This document shows, in pieces, positions 9,785 through 21,480 of a DNA stretch of 64,000 nucleotides (positions within the stretch are counted from its first letter, which is position 1; each line of letters begins with the position of its first letter). The stretch comes from Elymus sibiricus (Eukaryota; Streptophyta; Magnoliopsida; Poales; Poaceae). Under the pieces are notes generated by a model. It was not told the origin of the DNA and did no database searches. It saw nothing but the letters and a program-made list of their open reading frames with translations. The position numbers and the translations under genes are program-made. The stretch covers positions 302,994,509 through 303,058,508 of the forward strand of contig CM077671.1 in the NCBI GenBank assembly GCA_039707655.1, given 5' to 3'.

Positions 9785-12700
9785 TCATTTGCGGATCGGG
9801 TAATGGTATTCTCCGTCGGGAGATATGACCTGCTGAAGCAAAAATCCCGCAATTTCCTCTTGAATTGCTCGTATGCGGTCCGTTGGTAGGAGCTTATCCC
9901 GCATCTCGTGCATCTTTAAAGAAGGACATCAATATGGACATGTTAGTTGTGTGTATATGTATTAGATCATGATAAGAAAATATGAATGGTGTTTACGTAC
10001 CCAAAGATCTCTTGCACTCTTGCTGCTTTCGGTCATAAAGCGAATGTTCTCGCAAACGTAATATGCACATAGTTCAGTCCCCTGTGCCTGCCTCATGCAC
10101 TTTACGAGAATAGAATTCAATCAGATAATAATGAAGCATGACAATGGTATTGAAACTAGAATTAAAGAGATGCGCGGACGTAGCTAGTACTACTTAATTA
10201 CCCTGGGCTTTCGCCATCTCAACTCTGGTTTCCATTCACCGGTGACCTCTTTGATGAAACGTTTCCAAACCCTGCCCAACAAACAAAATGAATAAAGGAG
10301 TTATTAATTACTTGATATCAGGAAATGAACTAATAAAGAAGCCAACATAGTGCGTCAATGATTGAAATTACCTTTCGAGCAACGAATGCAAGCTTATGTA
10401 ATCTTCAGGGTCTTTACTTAGCGAGTCCAGTACTTCAACAGTTCCATCGTCAACTCTAATGATTAGAAGGATCCAGTGGTAGTTGCGCACACGATTTGTA
10501 TAAGCGAGCATGCATAACTCATCAACTACACTTAACATCGAGTATATATATATAAGCAAAAATAGAATTTGTAGTACACGACAGTAACACTCACTGGAAG
10601 TTCCAAGGTAAAAGTATTTCTGGTTTGGTATTTAGGGCCTTCAAAAACCTTAGAAGCATTTTCTCCGTGTCTTTAGGGTTCCTTCTCAACAGTTCTTCAT
10701 TAACGGTATTTGGGTCAATGAACCCAATGCCATAGACTCCAGCTCTTTTCAATTCAAAAATCTTCATTCTGCATAATACCACACAAAAGAATATAGTGAG
10801 TATAATAACAGGCAATGAAAGAGCTGAGCTAGAGACATAAATTACAGAAAGAAATCACTTACAGACAATAGCAACTGACGATAGATTTGTCGAGTGCTTT
10901 TTGATTGAATAACTGGAAAAATTCTTTATTTTCAATCCACAAATCTTTTTCATGGATGTAATGCTCTTTGTCGACTTTCACCATGAGGCTCTCTCGCCCG
11001 TCCTTTACTTCTCTCATGTACCAGTCATGCAATTTGTACATTTGCGTTGTTAGAAGATTCTCGTCGTCAGGACTGACCAGAGGTTTCTCGGGGACATATT
11101 GCCATGCTATTTCCTTCGGATCCAATGGTGGAAATTTCTCGATCTCTAGGAATTGTTCAACGGTGATACCGAGCAATCTAGCATTCTCTCTATCAGCGTC
11201 GGTTATTACCACGTTATTGGCACTCACCTTGAGCGGGCTGATCGATTGGACTGCCTGTTCTCCGAGCTGGGGAACAGTTTTCCCGCATTTACTGCTACCG
11301 CTCGACTTCTGTCTTTTCTGGGATTCATAGGACTTGGTAATACAGCGTTCATAGTCTGATACCGGCCTTTTCTCCGCCAGTTTAGCTGCATCAATAAAGT
11401 GTTGTACGACCTCGTCGGGTACTTTCTCCTTTGGCGGCGGGGGCGCTTTCGGTCCAAAATGGGCCCGCAAAGCGAGATTCACTGATTCATCGAGTTCCTC
11501 GTCAGTCATATCGTAAGCTAACTTCTTTTTGGCACGAGGCTCGGGTTTCTTCTTTTGTGTTCTCTTCCGCTTTGGAGATGGCGGATATCGATATCGCGGA
11601 CGTCTCGCGCTAGGCTCCGTCTCGGGGTAGGATGGACTCTGCTGACATGGCGGAGCTTGATATCGCGGACTCGCCATGCGCTTCGTCTCGGGGTGGGATG
11701 GATTCGGCTGGCGCGGCGGAGATGGATATGGCGGACTCACCCTGCGCTCCGTCTCGGGGAGGGTTGGAGTCTGCTGACGCGGCGGACTTGGAGGAGGAGT
11801 CGGTGGCCTTGGCACCGAGTTTGGAAACACGATGCATTCCTTTTTCCATAAAATGACACAACGCCTGGCTTCTCCGAGTGTCCGCTCCCCTTCACCTCCA
11901 AGGTAGTCAAGACCTAGTGATTCATATGCCGACACAACTTGATCCACCCCGACACGAGCATAGCCAGGTGGAATCGGATTGCCGTGGAAAGTTGCTTCAG
12001 GTCCACTTGGTAAAGCAAAGCCGTCCACCGCCTTCATGGATATGTTCTTCAGTTTCACGTGTAGCTCACAAGGTGTCGACTCTAGGATATCATCCACGGG
12101 GTAGCGAGCCAGCAGTGCATCATCGGCCGGGACCCCCGTGGAACCCACGCTGCTTTTCGGCATAGATGATGGAATGGTACCATCCAATGCTGGATCCGGT
12201 TGCTGCTGCTGCTGATACGCGCCTTGCTGGCTAAGTTTGTTGATTTGCTCCTGCTGCATGTTATATTTGCGTTCCAAGTCCTGAATCCGATCTACTTCAT
12301 GCTTCTTCTTTCTGTCACGACTTCTGTAGCTGTCGTTCCAATCCACAAACCCCAGAAACCACGGAACCATGCCTTTGCCTCGTGTTCGTCCCGGGTGTTC
12401 AGGATTCTTGAGGGCGCGCGAAAGCTCGTCCTTCTCTCTCTCGGGCTCGTACACACTCGCTCGAGCTTCTGCTATTGCTTTAAGTAACTCGTCCGTGGCT
12501 TCTTTAAGACTTGCCTGTTCAAGAACCTCCCCTGTCTTTGGGTCCAACTTTCCCTCATGTGCATAAAACCAAGTCCTGCACCTCTCGGGCCAAGTCTCTG
12601 TTACTAGAGTGACCCCTGCAGCCTTCATGTTTCTCTCAGATTCATCCCACTTAGGCAACCCAGACTTGTAGCCGCCTGGCCCGAGACGATGGTGCCGCAT

Positions 12701-13517
12701 TTTTTTGTCGGCATTTATCTTGTTTATTCTCGACCGTTCCTTAGCTACTTGTGATTCCTTGAACTTCACAAATTCGTCCCAGTCATCTGCTAACTTCACA
12801 TATTCTCCTTTGAATTTTGGAGTCTTCCTTTCGTTTTCCACGTAACTTTTCCATAATCTTTTCTTCCAAGAATGAAATTGTGTGGCCATCTTCTTAAGAG
12901 CACACTTCTTGACTTTCTCCCGTTGGAGATCTGTGAGAGTCTTTGGTAGGGTGAAATGTTTCATGAGCTCCTCCCAAAGCAGATTTTTTGCTCTTTGGCT
13001 GACAAAAGAAACTGCTTGGGTATCTTTTGGCTGATTCCATTCTTGAACGGTGATCGGGATTTGGTCCTTAACGATAACTCCGCATTGACGTATAAATTTG
13101 TCCGCATTCTCTTTAGGAGCAATCGGTTCGCCATCTGCTCTGATTTGAACGATGTTAAACTTTACGCCTTGTTTCAACTTTTTTGTCGGGCCACATTTAA
13201 CCCTTGTAGAAGATTTGCTCGATCCGGAGGGCTAAAAGGAAGAAAGATTCGTTAATATATACAAATCAATCAATACATCTGATGAACACCAGAGGGCAAA
13301 TTAATAAATCGCCGGACTCTGTTAAATGGACAAAAATTTCTTCGCCATCGTCATTGTCAGCTGGTTCGCCTTCGTATCTTGGTTGTTCTTCCTCAATTCC
13401 CTCACCGGATGGGTTAAGGTATTGTGAGCCATCATCTACTTCATTCTCTTCGTTTCCGGAGCGTATCAGGTCGTACATAGCATTCTCTTGATCATGGTCT
13501 CTATCTCTACCGTCCAT
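9785..13517 (-). CDS. CACTA accessory protein with C48/Ulp1-like protease end, seven exons
   Basis: Predicted exons, in reading order: 13517-13290, 13231-10863, 10768-10595, 10482-10372, 10271-10202, 10099-10001 and 9913-9785, joining to 1060 codons in one frame. Residues 1-76 are acidic. The long second exon has a Lys/Arg-rich half, a Gln run and Pro-rich PPSPPRQ repeats. The end carries a C48 (Ulp1/SENP) catalytic set: H926 in YHWILLII, D943 in VEVLDS, Q988 and C995 in QAQGTELCAYY. The family consists of cysteine proteases acting on SUMO or SUMO-like targets; the role in the transposon is unknown. Five of the six introns have GT-AG ends. The acceptor before 10482 reads AA, where the sister copy at 32.5 kb has AG, so this copy is probably mis-spliced. 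Residue numbers depend on this exon model. Confidence 0.7.
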
Positions 13518-13678
13518 AGCTTAACTAATCCAGAACAAATATAAAATAATTAGAATGCATTCAATAAGCAGAACCGGAGATATGCAAATCAATACAAGGC
13601 AATGCAACAATACGATCATATAATATCACTCATACATCATCGAATAGTATCACTATTACATCATCGAATATAATATCA

Positions 13679-14086
13679 CTAATACAGATCTAGTTGACGT
13701 CTCGCGGCGCAGGCGGTGGACACCCAAAGATAAGGAACTATGACAGGATCATAGCTCGGGTGTGATCCCTGAAGAACCTGCCAAGTATTGGAGAACCTGG
13801 CGTGCAACGCAGCCATGTAGCGTCGGACGTGCTCGTCCTCCTCCCTGACATGGCGACGTACCACCTCCGCGGGGGGCAGCTCCCTCTGCACCGACAGTGG
13901 TCCACGCGACCGCCACCAAATAACCTCCGGGTCGACGACGGGACCCTCATTCCTCACCAAGCTCTGCGCCCCGGAAGGCAGCACCTCCCAGTGCCAGCCC
14001 GGCGGAGCCCAGTCCCGGACATGCTGGCGCCTCTCAAGCAGGTGGTCGACGGTGCCGAGTCGACGACGAGGATGCGGGCCAGGCAT
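13679..14086 (-). CDS. Short conserved CACTA ORF of unknown function
   Basis: A 135-residue open frame starting MPGPHPRRR; this Met is chosen because it is the first one shared with the copy at 39372-39773, where the upstream residues differ. The protein is rich in Arg and Trp, with blocks HWEVLP, VVDPEV.WWRS, VREEDEHVRRYMAAL, FSNTWQVLQGSHPSYDPVIV and a C-terminal ACAARRQLDLY. I recognise no domain. It lies 160 bases upstream of the protease-type gene on the same strand and might be its first coding part or a separate gene. Persistence of the open frame in two diverged copies suggests that it was translated. Confidence 0.5.
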   Translation of the reverse strand: MPGPHPRRRLGTVDHLLERRQHVRDWAPPGWHWEVLPSGAQSLVRNEGPVVDPEVIWWRSRGPLSVQRELPPAEVVRRHVREEDEHVRRYMAALHARFSNTWQVLQGSHPSYDPVIVPYLWVSTACAARRQLDLY

Positions 14087-14179
14087 CGTTGACGTCGAGA
14101 ACAAATTCTACAACTATTTAAATTCCTTTAATAAAGATGATTACATTTAACAACTATGACAATAATAACGAGAACCACG

Positions 14180-14945
14180 AATCCTGAGTCGACGAACCCC
14201 GAGTCCCCGACGATCGCCGGTGAGGAGTCCCCGACGATCTCGGGGTTCGTCGACTCGGGACTCGAGACTAAAAACAACTAAACTAAAAAACTAAAACAAC
14301 TAAACTAAACTAAACTAAAACAACTAAACTAAAAAACTAAAACAACTAAACTAAAAAAACTAAAACAACTAAACTAAACTAAACTAAAACAACTAAACTA
14401 AAAAAACTAAAACAACTAAAGTAAAAAAACTAAAACAACTAGGTGGCCGGCGCACGTGGCCGTGGTGGCCGCGGTGGAGGGGGGTCGGAGCAGGCGGCAG
14501 GAGCTCACCGGCGCGACGGGGCTCGGGGGAGGAGGTGCGGGCGGCGACGACGGGGCTCGGGGAGGAGGCGCGGGTGGCGTCCGGTGTCGGGGGCGGCGAC
14601 GACGTCGACGAGGACGAGGAGGCACGGGCGGCGGCGATGACGGGCTCGGGGCGGCGGCGAGGACGGGCTCGGGCGGCGTCGACGACGTCGGTGGCGAGGA
14701 CGAGGGCACGGGCGGCGACGACGACGGCGGCGAGGACACGCTCGGGGGCGGCGGCGAGGTCAGGCTCGGGGGCGGCGGCGACGACGGGCTCGGGGGCAGC
14801 GGCGAGGACGGGCTCGGGGGTGGCGGTGACGACGAGGACGGGCTCGGGGGGCGACGGCGAGCTCCGGCAGCCTGGCGGCGTCGGGGCAGGGCGTCGACGT
14901 CGGGGGAGAATGGGAGAGGTTGGGGAGATTTCGACAAGCCCCGCG
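14180..14945. repeat. Low-complexity block: AAACTAA repeats and GC-rich GGCGGCGACGA repeats
   Basis: From 14180 to 14265 there are GATCGTCGGGGACTC-like repeats, then AACTAAAACAACTAAA repeats to about 14440. To about 14930 there is a strongly GC-rich region of GGCGGCGACGACGGGCTCGG-type repeats. Long open frames exist on both strands here (Pro/Ser-rich or Gly/Arg-rich), but they follow the base composition and have no domain, so I do not call a gene. Confidence 0.6.
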
Positions 14946-14961
14946 TTAAATACCCTAGGAC

Positions 14962-15083
14962 CTTTAGTCCCGGTTGGTGGCTCCAACCGGGACTAAAGAG
15001 TCTTTAGTCCCGGTTGCTATCACCAACGGGGACTAAAGGTCCTTCCTTTAGTCCCGGTTGGTGATACCAACCGGGCCTAAAGA
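14962..15083. repeat. Three internal copies of the CACTA subterminal hairpin
   Basis: Three consecutive inverted repeats with TTTAGTCCCGGTT and AACCGGGACTAAA arms occur at about 14962-14998, 15002-15038 and 15046-15083, here in the middle of the element rather than at its ends. They lie upstream of the 14086-9785 gene group, read on the minus strand. They could be a remnant of a nested end or a transposase-binding control region for that promoter. Confidence 0.7.
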
Positions 15084-15144
15084 GGCCTTTTCGGCGGCCC
15101 AAATTCGCGCGGGAAGGCAGCACGGCTGTGGTGGGAGTTTAATT

Positions 15145-15189
15145 AGTCCCACCTCGCTAGTTTAGGAGCACGACGACCAGCTTATAAGC
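15145..15189 (+). promoter_or_regulatory. snRNA-type promoter module: USE plus TATA
   Basis: AGTCCCACCTCG at 15145-15156 differs at one position from the plant snRNA upstream sequence element RTCCCACATCG. TTATAAGC at 15182-15189 follows after 25 bases, close to the spacing of plant Pol III-type U6/U3 promoters. Transcription would be expected to start about 15210-15220 and run through the hairpin at 15261-15375. No recognised snRNA follows. A related module is found in the Copia LTR at 45423-45470. Confidence 0.5.
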
Positions 15190-15260
15190 CCCGATGTGCG
15201 AGAGGCAGCACGAGCCTCTCTCAAACCGAACATGTGCCTACTATGTCGCTGTTACTAAAG

Positions 15261-15375
15261 TGAAAATAGATGCTCTTATAGGGAAAATTCTACCTAAATT
15301 CAAAGTGCTAGTAAATTCAAAGTACTAGCACTTTGAATTTAGGTTAAATTTTCTCTATAAGCGCATCTATTTTCA
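15261..15375 (+). repeat. Near-perfect 51-bp inverted repeat (hairpin)
   Basis: The arms are 15261-15311 and 15325-15375, with a 13-base loop. I count four mismatches in 51 positions. The arm begins TGAAAATAGATGC and ends TTCAAAGTGCTAG. An RNA through this region would fold into a long stem. It lies 72 bases past the USE/TATA module and before the 340-base tandem repeats. Confidence 0.8.
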
Positions 15376-15532
15376 TTTTTGCTATTTTTTTTATGTTATT
15401 TTTTTGCATGTTAAAAGTTCTTAACAGAAAATACTTTATGAATATTCTTTTTGCTATTAAAGTTTTTAAGAAAAATAACTTTGATAATTTTAGTTGCATA
15501 AATTTTATATAATATTAAGTTAAATAACTTTG

Positions 15533-18110
15533 ATCGGACGAAAACACGTCTATTACAAAGGGATTTCAATTTTTTAAACTTATTTTAACTCAAGACTTTT
15601 TCTGCATTCAATATGCACCATTCAAAGCCACATCATCACTTTTCAACCCTTTTCTGACTTCATTTGCTATTTTTCATGCATTTCATGATTTATTTTGAGC
15701 TAAAATGACACTGAATTGAAAAACACTGTAAATGAACTCTGAAATGGTTGAAAGTTGGCATGGTATCATAATTTCACCCACATAGCATGTGCTAAAAAGT
15801 TGAGAGGGTTACAGGAAAAACTGGATGCACTTCGTGTACAAACTGGACCATCTCCTTCGAAGTATGAGGGTTTTGGACGAAAACTCATCTGTTACAAAGG
15901 CATTTCATTTTTTTAACTTATTTCAACTCTATACTTTTTGTGCATTCAATATGAACCATTCTAAGCCACATTCTCAAATTTCAACCCTTTCTAACTTTAT
16001 TTGCTATTTTTCATCCATTTAATGAATTGTTTTAAGCTAAATGACCCTGAAATTATAAAGCACTGATACGTCTCCAATGTATCTATAATTTTTTATTGTT
16101 CCATGCTATTATATTATCTGTTTTGGATGTTTTATATGCATTAATATGCTATTTTATATTATTTTCGGACTAACCAATTAACCTAGAGCCTAGTGCCAGT
16201 TTATGTTTTTTCCTTGTTTTGGAGTATTGCAGATAAGGAATATTAAACGGAGTCCAAACGGAATAAAATCTTCGCGATGATTTTTCTTGGACCAGAAGAA
16301 ACCTGCCAGACTTGGAGATGAAGGCAGGAGACCTGCCGGGAGGCGACAAGCCTGCAGGGCGCGCCCCCTGGCTTGTGGCCCCCCAGCAGGTCTCCTAACC
16401 CTATTCTTCAGCCTATAAATTCCCAAATATTCCCCCAATACCAAGAAGAGCCACGAAAATACTTTTCCGCCGCCGGAAGCCTCTATTCCCGTGAGATCCA
16501 ATCTTGGAGGCTTTTCCGGTAATCTGCCGGAGGGGGATTCGATCACGGAGGGCATCTACATCAAATCTATTGCCCCTCCGATGATGCGTGAGTAGTTTAC
16601 CTCAGACCTTCGGGTCCATAGCTAGTAGCTAGATGGCTTCTTCTCTCTCTATGTTCTTCAATACCATGTTCTTCATGATCTTCATGGAGATCTATTCGAT
16701 GTAATACTCTTTTGCGGTGTGTTTGTCGAGATCCGATGAATTGTTGGTTTATGTTCAGATTATCTATGAATATTATTTGAATCTTCTCTGAATTCTTATA
16801 TGCATGATTTCATATCTTTGCAAGTCTCTTCGAGTTATTGGTTTGGTTTGGCCAACTAGATTGGTAATTCTTGCAATAGGAGAAGTGCTTAGTTTTGGGT
16901 TCAATCTTGCGGTGTCCTCACCCAGTGACAAAGTAGGGGTAGCGAGGCACGTATTTGTATTGTTGCCATCAAGGATAAAAATATGGGGGTTTCATCATAT
17001 TGCTTGAGTTTATCCCTCTACATTATGTCATCTTACTTAATGCGTTACTCTGTTCTTCATGAACTTAATACTCTAGATGCAGGCAGGAGTCGGTCGATGT
17101 GTGGAGTAATAGTAGTAGATGCAGAATCGTTTCGGTCTACTTGACACGGACGTGATGCCTATATGCATAATAATTGCCTTGGATATCTTCATAATTATTC
17201 GCTTTTCTATAAATTGCTCGACAGTAATTTGTTCACCCACCGTATTATTTTCCTTCATGAGAGAAGCCTCTAGTGAAACCTATGTCCCCCGGGTCTATTT
17301 TCCATATTATATTTTCAGATCTATAAACCAAAAATACCAAAAATACTTTGCTGCAATCTTTTTACTTTTCGTTTTAGTAATATTCTATATCTATCTCTAT
17401 CAGATCTCATCCTTCCAAATAACCGTGAAGGGATTGACAACCCCTTTATAGCGTTGGGTGCAAGTGTTTGATTGTTTGTGTAGGTGCGAAGATTGGGGAC
17501 TTGCTTGTATCTCCTACTGGATTGATACCTTGGTTCTCAACAACTGAGGGAAATACTTATCTACTTTGCTGCATCACCCTTTCCTCTTCAAGGGAAAACC
17601 AACGCAAGCTCAAGAAGTAGCAAGCACCACAAATGAACTTTGAAAAGGTTGAAACTTGGCATGGTATCATAATTTCACCCACATAGCATGTGCTAAAAAG
17701 TTGAGACGGTTACAGGAAAAACTGGATGCACTTCGTGTACAAACTGGACAATCTCTTTCGAAGTATCAGGGTTTCGGACGAAAACTCGTCTATTACAAAG
17801 GGATTTCAATTTTTTAAACATATTTTAACTCAAGACTTTTTCTGCATTCAATATGCACCATTCAAAGCCACATCATCACTTGTCAACCCTTTTCTGACTT
17901 AATTTGCTATTTTTCATGCATTTCATGATTTATTTTGAGCTAAAATGACCCTGAATTGAAAAGCACTGCAAATGAACTCTGAAAAGGTTGAAACTTGGCA
18001 TAGTATCATCATTTCACCCACATAGCATGTGCTAAAAAGTTGAGAGGGTTACAACAAAAACTGGATGCACTTCGTGTACAAAACTAGACCATCCCGGCTA
18101 CTCACTAGAG
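15533..18110. repeat. About 340-bp tandem repeats inside the CACTA element, split by a solo LTR
   Basis: Units begin near CGGACGAAAAC and include the shared lines TTCAACCCTTTTCTGAC, ATGGTATCATAATTTCACC, CACATAGCATGTGCTAAAA and ACTGGATGCACTTCGTGTAC. Copies start at about 15533, 15875 (interrupted by the LTR at 16064 and resumed at 17628), 17774 and about 17990. Removing the LTR and one AGCAC restores the unit. The repeats are non-coding and lie between the hairpin and the 3' end of TNP2. Confidence 0.75.
16064..17622 (+). mobile_element. Solo LTR, TGATACGTCTCC family, with AGCAC target duplication
   Basis: The 1559-base LTR starts TGATACGTCTCC and ends GAAGTAGCA. It is flanked by AGCAC at 16059-16063 and 17623-17627. 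No internal region is present, so it is a solo LTR left by recombination between two LTRs. It is clearly the same family as the LTRs of the element at 46638-61294 (Sabrina/WHAM-like by memory; the name is tentative). Open frames within it are shadows of conserved LTR sequence. Confidence 0.9.
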
Positions 18111-18136
18111 AAGAAAAGTGATGACGGTGCAGCCAA

Positions 18137-21100
18137 TCACATCCCAGAGTGGGATCTTGGGGTATAAAACTTTTTCTTCGCATGTGTCCCTTGATTATTG
18201 CGCCGTAAGCATGGACAATCTTCATCATTTAATAGGATGCTTGGGTCAGTCTTCACTGCGAAGGGAGGAATTTCATCAAACTTTTCATAATCTTTTGACA
18301 TGTCTGTCTTGTCCTCCACTCCCACGATGTTTCTTTTCCCAAAAAGAACTATGTGGTGCTTTGGCTCATCGTATGATGTATCCGCTTTCTTATCTTTCCT
18401 TTTTCTCGGTTTGGTAGACATGTCCTTCACATAGAAAACTTGTGCCACATAATTGGCTAGAACGAATAGTTCGTCTGTGTGCCCAAGATTGTTGAGATCC
18501 ACTGTTGTCATTCTGTACTGCGGGTCTACCATTACCCCTCCTCCAGTCAGATTGGCCCATTTGCACCGGAACAAAGGGACCTTCAAATCACCTCCATAGT
18601 CAAGTTCCCATATCTCCTCTATGTAACCATAATATGTGCCCTTTTCCTTGGTGTTTGTCGCATCGTCAAAGCGGATACCACTGTTTTGGTTGGTGCTCTT
18701 TTTATCTTGGGCGATCGTGTAAAATGTATTCCCATTTATCTCGTACCCTTGGAAAGTCAATATAGTCGAAGATGGTCTCTTGGCCAACAAGTACAAGTCA
18801 TCTTCAACATTGTCGCCATTCATGAGATGTGTTCGCAACCAACCGCCGAAAGCCTCAATGTGTGTACATTGAATCCAGGGGTCAGACTTCTCCGGGTTCT
18901 TCGAGCGTATAATATCCATGTGTTTCTCGATATACGGGGTCACCAAGGTAGAATTCTGTAGAACTGTGTAGTGTGCTTGCGCCCAAGAATGCCCGTCCCT
19001 ACATATTATTGATTTTGGTCCAAGCGTGCCTTTTCCACGCAATCTCCCCTCATGCCGCGATTGAGGAACACCAATCGGCTTAATGTCAGGAATAAAGTCA
19101 ACACAAAACTCAATAACCTCCTCTGTTTCATGGCCCTTGGAGATGCTTCCTTCTGGCCTAGCACGGTTACGAACATATTTCTTTAAGACTCCCATGAACC
19201 TCTCAAAGGGGAACATATTGTGTAGAAATACAGGACCCAGAATGGCAATCTCTTCGACTAGGTGAACTAGGACGTGCGTCATAATATTGAAGAAGGATGG
19301 TGGGAACACCAACTCGAAACTGACAAGACATTGGACCAAATCATTCTGTAAGCTTGGTAGGATTTCCGGATCGATTACCTTCTGAGAAATTGCATTGAGG
19401 AATGAACATAGCTTCACAATGGCTAATCGAACATTTTCTGGTAGAAGCCCCCTCAACGCAACCGGAAGCAATTGCGTCATGATCGCGTGGCAGTCATGAG
19501 ACTTTAGGTTCTGGAATTTTTTCTCTGCCATATTTATTATTCCCTTTATATTCGACGAGAAGCCAGACGGGACCTTCATACTGAGCAGGCATTCAAAGAA
19601 GATTTCCTTCTCTGCTTTGGTAAGAGCGTAGATGGCAGGACCTTGATACTGCTTTGGATGCATGCCGTCATTTTCGTGCACACGTTGCTGGTCCTCCCAT
19701 GCTCCGGTGTATCTTTTGTCTTCCCATACACGCCCAGGAAGCCTAGCAGGTTCACGCAAAGATTCTTCGTCACGTGCATCACGTCGATTGCAGAGCGGAC
19801 CTCTAGGACTTTCCAATATTCTAGCTCCCAAAATATAGATTTCTTCTTCCACATGGGTGCGCGTCCCTCAGCGTCAGTCAGAATAGATTGTCCGCCAGGA
19901 CCCTTTCCAAATATTACTTGTAAATCCTTGACCATATCAAGTATGTCATCACCAGTACGGAGAACGGGCTTCTTCTGGTGATCTGCCTCACCTTTGAAAT
20001 GCTTGCCATTCTTTCTTAAGGCATGCTTGGTCGGAAGAAATCGACGATGTCCCAGGTACACATTCTTCTTGCATTTGTCCAAATATATACTTTGGGTATC
20101 ATCTAAACAGTGCGTGCATGCATGGTATCCCTTGTTTGTCTGTCCTGAAAGGTTACTAAGAGCAGGCCAATCATTGATGGTGACAAATAGCAACGCTCGC
20201 AGGTCAAATTCCTGATGTTTGTGCTCATCCTACACACGTACACCTTTTTTATTCCACAGCTGTAAAAATTCACCAACTAATGGCCTTAGGTACACATCAA
20301 TGTCGTTGCCGAATTGCTTAGGGCCTTGGATGAGCACTGGCATCATAATGAACTTCCACTTCATGCACAACCAAGGAGGAAGGTTATAGGTACATAGAGT
20401 CACAGGCCATGTGCTATGCTTGCTGCTCTGCTCCCCAAATGGATTAATGTCATCTGCACTTAAACCAAACCATAAGTTCCTTGGGTCATCTTTAAAGCCT
20501 GGCCACTCTCTCTCGATTTTTCTCCACTGTGACCCATCAGCTGGTACTCTCAACTTCCCGTCTTTCTTACGGTCTTCTTTGTGCCATTGCAATGACTTGG
20601 CATGCTCTTTGTTTTGGAACAAACGTTTCAACCGTGGTATTATAGGAGCATACCACATCACCTTGGCAGGAATCCTCTTCCTGGGGCGCTCGCCCTGAAC
20701 ATCATCACCAGGGTCATCGCGACCGATCTTATATCGCAATGCATTGCATACCGGGCATGCATTCAAATTCTCGTACTCACCGCGATAGAGGATGCAGTCA
20801 TTAGGGCATGCATGTATCTTCTACACCTCCAATCCTAGAGGGCAGACAACCTTCTTTGCTTCGTATGTACTGTCGGGCAATTCGTTGTCCTTTGGAAGCT
20901 TATTCTTCATTATTTTTAGCAACTTTTCAAATGCCTTGTCAGATACACCATTCTCTGCCTTCCATTGCAGCAATTCTAGTGTGGTACCGAGCTTTGTGTT
21001 GTCATTTTCGCAATTTGGGTACAACCCTTTTTTGTGATCCTCTAACATGCGCTGCAACTTCAACTTCTCCTTTTCACTTTCGCAGTTTCTCTTTGCATCA

Positions 21101-21480
21101 GCAATGGCCCGACCAAGATTATCAGCGAGCTCATCTGATACCTCAGCTTCTTCTTCTTCATTCTCTTCCCCCATTGTAGTACCATCATATTCAGGACACC
21201 CAGGATAGTTGTCGTCATCCTCTTCTTCTTCATTCTCTTCCATTAGAACCCCTCTTTCTCCGTGCTTGGTCCAACAATTATAGCCGAACATGAAACCGGA
21301 CGTAAACAGGTGGACGTGAATCTGTTTTGAGCTAGAGTAAGTCCTATCATTCTTACACACACCACATGGACAACACATAAAACCATCCCGCTTGTTTGCC
21401 TCAGCCGCACGCAAAAAACTCTGCACGCCATTAATGAACTGGGGAGAGCGTCGGTCATCGTACATCCATTGCCGGTTCAT
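18137..21480 (-). pseudogene. CACTA TNP2 transposase, broken by two stops and one frameshift
   Basis: The frame starts at MNRQWMYDDRRSP (21480). The N-terminal part has the Transpos_assoc-type Cys/His region (CCPCGVCKN, HVHLFTSGF). The centre is TNP2 (MWYAPIIPRLKRLF, HSTWPVTLCTYNLPPW, FVTINDWPALSNLSGQ, CTHCL, SAIDVMHVTKNLC). Then come DUF4218 (LKSHDCHAIMTQLLPVALRG, FPPSFFNIMTHVLVHLVEEI, FMGVLKKYVRNRARPEGSI) and DUF4216 (PLFRCKWANL, VFYVKD). The lesions are a TAG at 20821-20823 after PLGLEV, a TAG at 20230-20232 after GVRV in place of a usual Trp, and a frameshift near 19690-19705 after KTKDTPE. The family cuts CACTA ends; this copy cannot give a full-length protein. The C-terminal 571 codons are otherwise open. 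Confidence 0.88.

Noticed and set aside
14393..15007. Long overlapping frames on both strands in the GC-rich CACTA block
   Set aside because: Pro/Ser- or Gly/Arg-rich translations in all frames mirror the GGCGGCGAC repeats; no domain, and the block is missing from the second CACTA copy.
15210..15260. A known snRNA (U6, U3, U5) after the USE/TATA module
   Set aside because: The sequence after the TATA box does not match any snRNA start I know.
16804..17451. 67- and 110-codon frames repeated at 47.4-48.0 and 53.2-53.8 kb as conserved genes
   Set aside because: Their recurrence is due to LTR copies of one family; they are not coding.
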